The notes below the pieces were generated by a model that searched no databases, had not been told where the DNA came from, and was given only the letters and a program-made list of their open reading frames with translations. Positions 48,349 to 58,852 of a stretch of 64,000 nucleotides of DNA are shown piece after piece. Made by a program: the position numbers and the translations under genes. Source of the stretch: Chondrosia reniformis. Lineage: Eukaryota > Porifera > Demospongiae > Chondrillida > Chondrillidae. The number at the start of each line of letters is the position of its first letter. Positions within the stretch are counted from its first letter, which is position 1. The stretch lies in contig OX359189.1 of the NCBI GenBank assembly GCA_947172415.1, positions 8,508,501-8,572,500 of the forward strand, given 5' to 3'.

Positions 48349-48477
48349 CTTGGTTGCTATTCCTTTTCCTATACAAACATGTACTCATGATCATCAAAAT
48401 GATGACAAGCAGAACAACAGTAGTTCCTAAAATTCCATTTCCAATAAGTGATCCAATAAAACCGGAAAATAGTTCTA
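48349..48477 (-). CDS. Receptor E transmembrane exon
   Basis: 129 bp, phase 1-1 (TGTTTAG, GTATAT). SGFIGSLIGNGILGTTVVLL then VIILMIMSTCLYRKRNSNQ. Confidence 0.8.
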
Positions 48478-48841
48478 CTAAACAAATTGGTATGAAAAAC
48501 TTTACCACAAGTAATAACAATTCTTAAAACTTAAAATTATTAGCACAATTAATAATAATTCCAACATGCACTTGACTTTGTATAAAAAAGAGAGTATGAA
48601 TAGTTATACACTCTGCCCCTAGAGGCTTTTCGCAGGGTAACTCAAGCTTATAGGCATTTACGTATATACTGAATTATTGGCAGGATATCGCAATGTATAC
48701 TATAATAAGAGGCCAAAGTGCCTCTTATTATAGTTATACAACGTTTGTTGAATATAATTTGCCTTGGTTGCCCCAGCAACAGTGTATATATGTACGTATA
48801 CATGATAATGCAAACCCTATATATATACACTTTCAGCTGAC

Positions 48842-49189
48842 CATTCTTGCAGTCCATAACTTCCACATTAACAGGTCTACTCTCCTGCATAGCTCCATCG
48901 GCTAGTGTAACAGAACAGGAGTACACTGTATTGCTACCTACACTAAGTGTCTTCAGTACAGTTATAAACATGATCAAGGTTGTTCCAGTTGTTGATCTTA
49001 TTCTGTAGTCAGAATTGTTTTTTAAATCTTCTATCACTTGACCATCTTCCTTTATAATGGCTTCTTCATTATTTAGTAGTGAAACAGTGGTAGCATTGCA
49101 ATTGGACATGAATCTATTATAAGAACACACTAGAATTGGATGATCACCTTCACAGACCGGAGAATTTAGTACTTCAAGAGTGGTAGTAG
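48842..49189 (-). CDS. Receptor E Ig-domain exon
   Basis: 348 bp, phase 1-1. 116 residues: LEVLNSPVCEGDHPILVCSY, IKEDGQVIEDLKNN, NTVYSCSVTLADGAM. It is one codon shorter than receptor C's exon, in the loop STTGTT. Confidence 0.85.
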
Positions 49190-49296
49190 CTATTATAGAA
49201 CAAAGTGGATAAAACTGGATATACATACATATAATGATATTAAATTATAATTCAGATTCATATATACAAAGCTTTAGACTATACATGCATGCTCAC

Positions 49297-49578
49297 CTGA
49301 TGTGGCAACTTGTCTTTGTAGAGGTAAACTTGAAAAATTATTTGGCGTAACAATTTGAATTGAAATGTCATAGCAAGTCTGAGGTTGCAGTTTCTCTATC
49401 GTAAAGACAGTTATATTTGTAATTGCTTTGAGGTAGTCATTATCAGCGGAAGATTTCCATGTTACTATATATGAGAATTCTGCATTTTCAAAACACCCAA
49501 CTGATGAAGAATTCCATTCTAGAGCAATCTCTTTACTTCCTTGCTTTAGTTGTGAAAGAGTTAGTGTACCTGGTCTCT
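49297..49578 (-). CDS. Receptor E FN3 exon
   Basis: 282 bp, phase 1-1 (TTTATAG, GTGAGC). 94 residues: RPGTLTLSQLKQGSKEIALE, FSYIVTWKSS, QTCYDISIQIVTPN, RQVATSG. Its phase would also accept splicing from receptor F's exons upstream. Confidence 0.85.
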
Positions 49579-51564
49579 CTATAAAATTAAAAACAACTGA
49601 AATTAAATCCTTCAATATTAATTTTGTTATATATACATATTAAAGAAGAAACATAAAGGTTTGATAAGCTCCCAAAACAAACTATAGACAGCTACATACA
49701 TATTTTAATTTAATTTAATAGTAATTTTAAATAAAACAACCAGACAGAAATATTTAGCTAAACCATCAGATCAACACTACTTAATAACTATTGGCAATTC
49801 AACACAAATTTCCGCACTTTTCAAAATTATTAAGGCGTGCTATATAGTAAACCGCCGTTATATTGCAATTGCACGTATACGTAGACGCTACTTATCTGAC
49901 AGAGTTCAAATTAGCTGTAGACGTTGTGTTGCCCCTATCGTCTATTAATTAATCAGAATACACTGTACATGGAACTGAATTTCGTGAAGGAATTTAAAAA
50001 CTTCAAAACTCACAAGCACTGAACAAAACAATATACTGTAACTGAAGGTGGTTGCCCATAGGCACTGTCTTATTAAAAAGTTACACATCAATATCTATAT
50101 ATATAGCTTGTTTTTGACCACAATCGATCGTATATATACATCGATCGATCAAGCACTAGCTACTGTCATGAACAGCAATCCACCATCTTCCATGCACACG
50201 TGACTACTATTATTTTTTATGCAAAATATGGATGCCAACCTTTACATCATTGATCATGAAGAATTTCAATCACCTAAAGGATGGCACTATATAGCATAGT
50301 TAAGATAAGTAATTGCATACAAGACTGGCAATTGATTAATTATATACGTACAGTAACTTAATTATTGGATTTAAGTGTGTGAGTTGCACAAAGCTAAATA
50401 CTTAGAAATGAAAACTACACTTCTAATAAATTTGAGCATTAATTGCACTGAGCAGTGCAAAGGCTATGATGATAAGCAAAAAATATTCAATGGAAGATAT
50501 TACGCCAAACCAGCCAAGTGACCGAAGTCTAATCTTGGCTGGGGGACCGAAGTCCTATATTAAAATGGCAACCAGTGATCGCCTCCCCAGTCATTCAAGA
50601 TATATCTTTCAGTGATTTTTTTGCTTATCAAATTTGAGCATGCAGATATTTAAACATAACAAGCAAAACTTATAGACATTTAAAACATTATTATTGACAG
50701 TTTAGTGGTGTGTGGAATTGCAATCATTAACAAATTACATATATTATATATATTATTATCATTTATTATTGTTATTAGAGTGCATTGTTTGCAGAGCACA
50801 CAAGAGCCTAATGGCTCCATGTAGCACTGTACATAGAAAATATAAATAAATTATATGTAGTGGTAAATAATATAAAAGCTTTCTCATGTTACAGCTAAAC
50901 AGAAGGTAAAGGGTTGATCCCTCATATCATGTGCATAAGCTGAAATTCTTCCACTTTATCCTGTATAACAGAAAAGAGGTGCATTGTCATTCTGTTGTGA
51001 AACCTCTGATGTACATGGAATTCCATGCCTCATCAGCACTTTACTTTTCAAAACAAGTATTTCGAGTTGTGGGGCGCCACGCCCCCTCAAAACTCGAACT
51101 ACTTGCTGGTCCTTAGATATCCGGTTAACCGATTCCGGTCGTTGCTTGATTGCCGTCAACTTCAAGACCATATCTTGCAGAAAACGTTTTTGCGCAAGCT
51201 CTACATTACATAGTATTAGTAAGGTTGGTTTTTTAAATCGATTTCGTTCGTTGAATGTTCTACGCTAAGGAAGAGAAAGCTAATTTTAAGCTAGAAAACC
51301 AAAGCCACCCGAACGTCCGCCATTTTTTGACAGATTATAAGGTTACGAACAGGAAGCCAACATACGTAGTTAACACAGTATTGTTCACAAGTTCTGGGTT
51401 ATTGATTTCCATCTGTAAAATAATTATAGAAAATGAAGAATATTGTAGTAAAATACAACTATCACAATGGACACATTTGCATGGACAAAACCATGTATAT
51501 ATGTACATGTATGTATATATGTACTTGTATAAGGTATACATTAAAGGGGGGTCAATATGCTTAC
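49579..51564. other. Intergenic or intronic, no exon seen
   Basis: 49640-49830 and 50168-50440 match 15960-16260 and 17459-19890, the flanks of the dead receptor. They show the empty sites of the transposons there. 50931-51330 is a GC-richer repeat with the hairpin at 51054. Confidence 0.45.
51054..51105. repeat. GC-rich palindromic hairpin, site 2 of 3
   Basis: CAAGTATTTCGAGTT pairs with AACTCGAACTACTTG around GGGGCGCCACGCCCC. It is followed by GGTTAACCGATTCCGGTCGT, shared with 19500. Confidence 0.7.
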
Positions 51565-51714
51565 ATTCTTTGTTTCACTGTCACTTTCTGGTTGACACTT
51601 TGGGTTCTTCTGATAGCACTTCTTAGAGTATATATACAATTATAAGAACTGTAGTTACAGTCAATAGGAGCACAACAGCAGCAACACATCCAACAGCTAT
51701 TCCAATAATGAGAC
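51565..51714 (-). CDS. Receptor F transmembrane exon, tail out of frame
   Basis: Acceptor CAACACAG, phase 1. It encodes LIIGIAVGCVAAVVLLLTVT, then TVLIIVYIL and TAA at 51623-51625, directly after the membrane. In another frame the DNA continues as KKCYQKNPKCQPESDSETKN up to a GTAAGC donor at 51564. The exon is 150 bp where the family pattern (phase 1 to 0) needs two bases more. The shift lies in the TATATA run just before the stop, pointing to a dinucleotide slip. As written the protein has no cytoplasmic tail. Confidence 0.65.
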
Positions 51715-51924
51715 CTGTGTTGACACTCCCAGTAACTCACAGGGGGGATAACTGAATGTACAGTAAGTAAAGAGAATACAAACATAATTAAGTATACGTA
51801 TAGAGTAAAGCATATAATATTACTCACACTAATATAATATGCTTAAAGTACACATTCATGAATTATCTAAAATATACCATTTTAATATTCCAAAATCAAT
51901 ACCTAAGTAAAAGCATGAACTAAC

Positions 51925-52209
51925 CAGTTACTGGATATTGAATTTCTATCGGATCACTCTCTTCCACTCCTCCTGTCATTAAGTGTATTGAACAAGAAAC
52001 CTCATCTCCATCATCAACTGCCATATTAACAGTCTGAAAGGGTTCAGTGTTAATTATGGTCACTTCACCAGTTACATTAATACCATTCCTCTTCCAGGAT
52101 ATTTGGGGAGGATCAGAATAGATTGTATTCTCACTGTTGTTGTACATGCAAGTCAGAGTGGCAGTGTTATTGTATAATGACATCGACACTTGTGTTACAA
52201 TGACTCTCG
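51925..52209 (-). CDS. Receptor F second Ig-domain exon
   Basis: 285 bp, phase 1-1 (TAATTAG, GTTAGT). 95 residues: VIVTQVSMSLYNNTATLTCM with the first cysteine, PPQISWKRNGINVTG with the Trp, VDDGDEVSCSIHL with the second cysteine. Confidence 0.85.
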
Positions 52210-52317
52210 CTAATTAAATTGGACATGCAGTATATAATGGAGAGAGCTAGAAATGACCCATAAGCACTAGATATGGCAATGTACATCTTGCGTATACAGA
52301 ATGTACGTAACACTAAC

Positions 52318-52587
52318 CAAAAGTTGTCAAATACATTCTTGAAGAATTGGAGCTATTAGTTCCATTAGGAAAAATCTCCGCACTGTAATTTGTGTTTGGA
52401 TCCAATCCAGAAAACATGAATTCTGTTTCATCAGTTGTATTGTCAATGATAACTTCATTGTTGCTTACTCTGGTACATCTACATCTATAAGTGGTACCTG
52501 GAAAGCAAGCTAGTTCTACCGTAGTCCAATTACAAAAGACTAATGTGCTTCCTTTCAGGTCAGAAGGAGTCATTAGAATGAGCTTCT
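52318..52587 (-). CDS. Receptor F FN3 exon
   Basis: 270 bp, phase 1-1 (ACATCAG, GTTAGT). 90 residues: EKLILMTPSDLKGSTLVFCN, FPGTTYRCRC, FMFSGLDPNTNYSAEIFPNG, MYLTTFG. It joins the N-terminal Ig exon at 53854 in phase. Confidence 0.8.
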
Positions 52588-53853
52588 CTGATGTATGTAC
52601 AGGGAAAAATACAAACATCATTGCAAATCCAGAAATAAACATATTCACTATACCCTCTCCTTTATTAATCTTGTCCCAAAGGAGGCAATAAGATTTGAAT
52701 TCTGCCAGTATAACAGCAGGTTTACAGTAGGTCAGTGGGTCAGAAAATTCGAAATACTTTTTCTTGATGTACTTGTTGCAAGCACTGGCATTCCTACTTC
52801 TACCTTCATTTTTAAATGTTTTTAAGTATAATAATTTTCCTACACTTGAAATTCGGGTTGAAACTACGTATATGTAGTCTCAAACCTTCAACTGGAAAAC
52901 TTGTAAAACATATACAAAAGAACCTTTCTAAGTTCATACATATCACATTGACTTTCCACATAAGGTGTGAGAATGTATTGAGGCTGTTCATTCACTTTGG
53001 TTCTAAAGTTAATTATCAAATCTCTGTCAGTTCCTATCAATTGTACTGGTATACCATAACATATACAGTCATCTTGATAACCTCAACATATATTTTACAT
53101 AGAATACCTGTAGACATGTGTCAAGTATTGCTATATACATGTACTGTAACTGTATATATAATGTGTACACACACTACAACTACAATGTGGTACTATATCA
53201 GGTATATATACGTACTTCATTACATGAATTGGTTACAATTTGAGCATCAGCAACACTTATTACAAATACTGGTTGTATGCCTTCCTCCTCATTTATTGCT
53301 GAGGAAGACCTACGGGTCCAAAGGTCCTAATACTTTGATTAATAATAAGTGTTGCTGATGTTCAAATTGTAACCAATTCATTATGAATGCAACAAGTACC
53401 CCTTATTACTTCACTTCATTACATGTACGTATTTGTTGTCATTATTATCAATGTTTTGACTTACTCTTAAATAACCAACCAAGATGCAGTGAACACACAA
53501 AAGTATGTCAGATACACATGTGAAATGAAGGTTTCTAATGACTAGTCCTATCTCACTGTTAATATGTCACCACTTATTCATGAAAATAGGATTAATGAAA
53601 CACATTACATTTTAAGTATGGTAATTACACACATAGGAACTGTATTTTCACATATTAACATGCTACTACACTGATATACAGTCTGTTAGGCTTCTAAACA
53701 CAGCTCAGGACACTTTTACTGTTCACGAATTATCACTGTTTATAAAAATGAATAGTGAATAGGAAAGGAAATAGTGAATATTATGTAATCATTGTTAGTT
53801 CAGTGTATACAACCTAATCACTTCAGAGAACTTGTACATGTGTTAAAACAAAC
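52588..53853. repeat. Receptor duplication block, copy 3 intron
   Basis: 52960-53850 matches 30090-31300 and 61580-62200, including the foldback repeat. No exon. Confidence 0.7.
53226..53379. repeat. Foldback repeat with hammerhead-like core, copy 4
   Basis: Arms as in 30376-30529. The core 53299-53326 reads CTGAGGA-AGACC-TACG-GGTC-CAAAGGTC: the G12-equivalent is C, so predicted inactive. The 60007 copy shares the same change. Confidence 0.75.
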
Positions 53854-54156
53854 CTGGTGGATCCACTGTAATGTTGTTACTGTAGTCCTTTTCATCAGTA
53901 TTTCGATTCTCAGTAAAACAAGTGTAAGTGTAGACTTTATTCTCAAACTCTTCTCTGGTCACAGTGATAGTCAGAGTAGTAGTAGTTGTACTAGTCTCAA
54001 CTTCATCATGAGTGGTACTAGCTTTAGGACTAAAGAATACTCCATCCCTCTCCCACAGAAGTGTACTTGTCACAAGTACAGGATGTGTACATGTTAACTT
54101 TGAGGTTTCATTGAAACAAGGAGGACTTGATTCAGTGAGTGTAACGGTAGCTTCAG
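53854..54156 (-). CDS. N-terminal Ig-domain exon, receptor F
   Basis: 303 bp, phase 1-1 (TTTTACAG, GTTTGT), 101 residues: EATVTLTESSPPCFNETSK, KLTCTHPVL, LLWERDGVFFSPKASTTHD, TREEFENKVYTYTCF, VDPPG. It is three codons shorter than the 8246 and 31376 copies. No obvious signal exon is seen upstream. Confidence 0.85.
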
Positions 54157-54568
54157 CTGTAAAATGTATCAGAACTTTTATGTACAAATACAATGCTGGA
54201 ATAGTGATCCATAAAACCCACACTGAGCAGCAGAATATTATAGGACTTACACAACTGGAATTATTTTGAATGATTAAAGAGGTTCTAGCTATAACACTTG
54301 CAATTAACTAAGACAACATGAACTAAAAAAGTGAGTGTTACATAAATCAGCATTCTAAGAAATAGCCCCCGTTTATAATCTTTTTATATACAGGTTAAGA
54401 AAAGCCTAGTATAGTTATTAATAGTTATACTTACATTGCTCCTTGAATGAGCCAACACATGCATAATATTATGGATGCAGCACAACCACCTCAAACTCAA
54501 TCCCACAGACCAAGCTCCATGTTAATATCCATCCACCTTGCAAATGTGTGAATGTCTCACTATAGACA

Positions 54569-54669
54569 TTAAACAGGTTTCTGAATATTCTCCCTTCCTT
54601 TGACTATATATACTGTGATGTAGTTTGGTCCTCTTCCAATTAAGCTATATTTCTCAGAAACTTGAGTTC
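54569..54669 (-). CDS. Unrecognised coding-like terminal stretch
   Basis: After TTTTACAG it reads GTQVSEKYSLIGRGPNYITV..ENIQKPV and TAA. The next 100 bases read FNVYSETFTHLQGGWILTW in another frame. Possibly one ORF with a frameshift. Family not recognised. Confidence 0.25.
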
Positions 54670-56358
54670 CTGTAAAATTATGTTACTAGGTTAAGAATGG
54701 TGTGTGATTACCAGTAACTAGTACATCTAACTAAAGAAATGTGATAAGCCTTATCATACAGAAGTTGGCAATGCATATTATACTAAAATTTAAGTAATTA
54801 ACTTAAACATTTACACTCTGAGTTTGGGCCCATGCACTATTCCTATATATACGTAGCTACTTCAGCTTGGTGTGCCTTTATGCTTGATTAATAATTAGAG
54901 TGTGCGAGAACCTACGTATATACCTTGCACAGTATATTGTATATGCATAACGAGGAATACAAAGTACCTCAGTATGACAGGTTACCTCAATCCAACAAAG
55001 TACTTTTGTAATTGCTCTTTCTTATATGCAGTACATTTTGTAAATTTTAATAAACATAATTCATATGTATCCTTAAAACATTAAGAAAAGTACTCAATAT
55101 GTAAAATAACAGGAAATTCAATGGTTACATGACATATGTATCAATGTATTTTTTAGCATAGCAGTCATTTTTGATAGGAGTGTTAGAAATTCTCCCTATA
55201 TAATGGAAGAAAATGTCAATCATCACTACTCAAACATGTATACCAAATTTACCATACAGACAGTTGTTCTATATTGACTAAAAGTAAGGTAGTACAAATT
55301 AAAGCTGTCATGCAAAATATTGTATATAATCAATCAATGATTAACCAGTTTGACCTTCGATAAACTTTAAAAATGAGTTACAAGTAAAGCTTAAAAAAGA
55401 GGATTTATGGACATTGAATAGAAACAGCTGGACAGGTATGGAAAAAATTACTCTAACTTGTAGTCTGTGAATGCTTTTAATTTAACACTATAGTTGAGTC
55501 TTTACTCGTATAATTAAAATATTTACCATTAGCAGATCACATCACAAAAAGTCTAAACTAAACTTGTAAACTGTTTATATACAGAATTAGTGGCGAATAA
55601 GTAAACGTTATTGTATAATATCATAGTTAGATTATTAGAAACAAAGTTGTTTCGAATTAAGAGACGGTTAAGTGATACTTAGCATATAAATTTAGGAGGG
55701 CTTCCTGTAACAGATCTACGCTTGAAATTTGGCCATCTTCGGTTCAGAAAACCTAAGACTTTAAACATACCTTACGAATTTCTTTTCTTACTTTTCACCA
55801 GCCAGCTGTTCAGTTTTTGATATCATAATTATTGCTTCTGGGATTTTAGAATTATGCAGCACTAATGCTTTTTAATGTGAATATTATCACTAAAAACATG
55901 TGCATATTTTAATAACTAACCCATTCACCGTGGTATTAATAGGCCCTATTCAATGCATATTATCAATTAACACCTCATAAATCAACAAAGATCCAAATTT
56001 CAGTTGCATTGGAGTGTTATACGTATATGCCATATATGCATGCCTTTCCAAATGCCAAAAGATTTTGCAATGCTATAGAGACTGTGAAGTGGGATACTAG
56101 GTTGGCTAGTAGCTGCCTGATGTTCTTCTAGCCTTGTCTCCAAGGTCTTCTTAGTCTCTCCGGAGAGAACTGGTGAACAGGGATCAGGGTTTCAGCATTG
56201 ATGGTTATTGGAAGTACTTCATCCAGAGAGAAAAACAGAGACAGAAAGATAGACCTAGGCCTAGATGACGTTTTATGGCATCATTAGTTTCTGTCCAATC
56301 AGTGTGGAGATAATATAGTTTTTAAAAACAAATTTCATATTGCTTTGTTTAGTGCACT

Positions 56359-56391
56359 CTGATGAAGGCCACAGCACGTGGTTAAAATGTC
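56359..56391 (+). ncRNA. Hammerhead-like core, separate context
   Basis: CTGATGA-AGGCCACAGCACGTGGTT-AAAATGTC. The stem II candidate CCAC/GTGG is clear, but the G12-equivalent is missing. Not in the foldback family. Confidence 0.3.
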
Positions 56392-56725
56392 AGTAATTTA
56401 TTGTGAATTGTTGAATTCTAATCACTTGGTTTAATCGAAAGAATCATCACCATAATATATAGACAACATTCATAAAGTGGTTAAACAGAAAAAGCCCAAT
56501 TCAAAATTTTTGAAATTATTTTGAAAATTTGAAAAAAATCCAAATAATGTTGCAATCAAAGAGAGAAGAACAGATAACCAAGATCTTTTAATTAAAAAAT
56601 GGTGGCTAAAAGGCACCAATTTCAGCACAGTCAGAATCCCCATATCAAAGGATTTAATGACGATTTAGACCTAGTATATGCTGGTATACATAAGTTTACA
56701 CTAGCTCATTTGAAAACAAAAGAAA

Positions 56726-56782
56726 CAAGTAATTTGAGTTAAAAACTCGTGGGGGCTGCCGCCCCCGCATTCGAACTACTTG
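56726..56782. repeat. GC-rich palindromic hairpin, site 3 of 3
   Basis: CAAGTAATTTGAGTT pairs with ATTCGAACTACTTG around GGGGGCTGCCGCCCCC. Confidence 0.65.
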
Positions 56783-57122
56783 GCTGCATCATTGGGATTT
56801 AATATATATATTCCTAATATTAACGATTGAGGACACTTAAGTGTCCTGAACATTATAAATAGCGACAAAAAAGCCTCGTTAACTAAAGCTTCCTGAACCC
56901 CTCCATTTGCAAAAATGATATATTGATGTACGTATAAATTAAGTGTTATAATAGTTTCGTATCATCACGTATTATATATATATATCGGTCTATATATACT
57001 TCCATAACATGAAGCCATACGTACAATGGAATCGGCAAATGAAAACAATATAAGGGGCTCTGACCTAAAACAGCTATACGTATATTAGATATTTAGTGTT
57101 TAAAGAGTGTGCTAGTATAAAC

Positions 57123-57248
57123 TCACAATGACCTTTTCTGAATACTAGTGTATTCTACTACATACAAATCATTCTCCACTGGTTTTATCTCAGACATTTC
57201 AGTTTGAAATGTCAAATCAGCATAGGTTATGTTTCTAGGTTCGCTGTC
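57123..57248 (-). CDS. Receptor G terminal exon with two ITIM-type motifs
   Basis: 126 bp, phase 0 to TGA (acceptor TTTTAATTAG). 41 residues: DSEPRNITYADLTFQTEMSE and IKPVENDLYVVEYTSIQKRS. ITYADL fits the ITIM consensus, and VEYTSI is a (V)xYxxI site in the ITSM position. The order and spacing match 46153-46269. Confidence 0.8.
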   Translation of the reverse strand, partial: DSEPRNITYADLTFQTEMSEIKPVENDLYVVEYTSIQKRSL

Positions 57249-57360
57249 CTAATTAAAATTAAATACAAAAAGGTCTTCCTGAATGAATATGGCTATACTA
57301 CATTGTGGCTCAGGCAATTAATAATATATTAAATGAATCAATAATCCAGTAGATACGTAC

Positions 57361-57390
57361 CTCTAACTGCATGGGGGTTACTTTTGTTTG
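57361..57390 (-). CDS. Receptor G cytoplasmic mini-exon 2
   Basis: 30 bp, phase 0-0 (TATATAG, GTACGT), reads QTKVTPMQLE. It joins in frame between 57911 and 57248. Confidence 0.55.
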
Positions 57391-57910
57391 CTATATAAAT
57401 GGAAAGAAACAATTAAGCAGTATATCAACTCAGTTGGAGCTACGTATATACACAGTTTTTAAACTTATATTTGGTAGAGTTTGTACAAATACGTATATAG
57501 GCAGCACACAATTATAGTTCATCCATTTTCAATAATGTCATGTGACCCATAGCAAAATGCAAAATCATTCTTATTAAGTGGAGATAAGCTTCTGTATTAA
57601 GGCCTAAACAGTCATAGGCCATTTGTGTAAATTAAGGGAGTGATATACAAAGTCATATGTTCTACAGTGTATGTATAGAGCATATACATCCTACTAGTCT
57701 CTTTCTGCTGAGAGTCACATGACAAGAAACAGATATACGTAGGGTGAATATTTCTAAATTTTATGATTACTAAAGGTGTTGTGTACAAATAAATATTATT
57801 TAATGATCTGTTAAAGAAACAAAATGTATAAGGGTAAACTACTGTAATTACCTGTCCTTTAAAGTACCATAAAGGATTGACAATATTAAAATGTAAATAA
57901 TATTGCTTAC

Positions 57911-57955
57911 TGTATGATCAATTTCTCGAGACAAGTCTACATCTTTTGGTTTAAT
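57911..57955 (-). CDS. Receptor G cytoplasmic mini-exon 1
   Basis: 45 bp, phase 0-0 (CACTTAG, GTAAGC), reads IKPKDVDLSREIDHT. Confidence 0.6.
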
Positions 57956-58030
57956 CTAAGTGCACAAATATACATAAATGTTGGTAAGATGATAACTCTG
58001 ATAATTACGTACGTAGTTTACTTTACTCAC

Positions 58031-58161
58031 TGCTTTTCTGAAGCAACACCAACATACTACCACAATGACAACTGATATCAATATAGTAATAACAACTGGT
58101 ACTATCACAGCTGCTATATTGATATCATACTCCTCATTATAACTCACGGTTGGATATTTTT
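58031..58161 (-). CDS. Receptor G transmembrane exon
   Basis: 131 bp, phase 1 to 0 (CTACATAG, GTGAGT). KYPTVSYNEEYDINIAAVIV then PVVITILISVVIVVVCWCCF and RKA. Confidence 0.8.
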
Positions 58162-58219
58162 CTATGTAGTAATAATGTCATGTGGATTTCAGTTTCAGAT
58201 CTTTTTACTTTAGACTTAC

Positions 58220-58498
58220 CTTGTACAAGGACCTCATTACTTAGTTCCATTTCTTTTTCAATTCCAGGGAAAGGTAAGGCACATCTATAGTTTGCTGAAC
58301 TATTAAATGTCATCAAAATAAAGCATTTCACCATTATACCATCTTCTGTACAATTTGGTGGTTTAGTTGTATTTAACATCTCTTCCCCTTTCATCCAGAT
58401 TATTCTTGCTTTATTAAATTTATTGTTAAACTTGCATTGTAATGTGAAGGTTTCGTTCACCATTAATTCTTTAGGTTCTGCAGTTATGCTAGTTTTTT
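58220..58498 (-). CDS. Receptor G second Ig-domain exon
   Basis: 279 bp, phase 1-1 (TTTAAAG, GTAAGT). 93 residues: MVNETFTLQCKFNN, ARIIWMKGEEML, NSSANYRCALPFPG with the F-strand cysteine, NEVLVQG. Only 61 bases of intron separate it from the FN3 exon. Confidence 0.8.
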
Positions 58499-58558
58499 CT
58501 TTAAAAAAATAAGTGCTAACATCTGATTATTCATTATTAACTAAAATTAAAAACTAAC

Positions 58559-58852
58559 CTGTAGTATTGACCATTTGCACCGTTTCCTCACTGGAAACAT
58601 ATTCAAATTCTGCTCGATACATCACTTTGTAGGTAGTGGTTTGATTCAAAACAATTCCCATTGGCATGAGATCCCTTCCACTTTGATTATTTGTTGTATG
58701 CCATACTAAGACATTTCCATTCCAAATACTGATGTATAAACTGCTTAATCTTTCATTCTCATTAAAACACATATTATCCTGATCCATCCTTGACCATACA
58801 CAAGCTATTTTACTACCCCCACCCACCAAAATAACATTCTGATTCCGTGGCT
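58559..58852 (-). CDS. Receptor G FN3-like exon
   Basis: 294 bp, phase 1-1 (ACTTGCAG, GTTAGT). 98 residues: NQNVILVGGGSKIACVW, SSLYISIWNGNVLVWHT, TTTYKVMYRAEFEYV, TVQMVNTTG. The fold is divergent FN3; a two-cysteine cytokine-receptor-like variant is possible. Confidence 0.75.

Larger units (their letters stand above)
54670..57122. other. Intergenic, no gene seen
   Basis: AT-rich. Contains a hammerhead-like core at 56359-56391 and the third GC-rich hairpin at 56726-56782. No exon was identified. Confidence 0.4.

Noticed and set aside
51255..51645. Overlapping plus ORFs of 123 and 70 codons
   Set aside because: They are antisense to receptor F's TM exon and include low-complexity TGTATATATG; no domain seen.
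53792..54097. Plus-strand ORF (101 codons) and similar ones at 31326 and 62894
   Set aside because: These are antisense frames of the N-terminal Ig exons, open in parallel because the Ig exons are paralogous.
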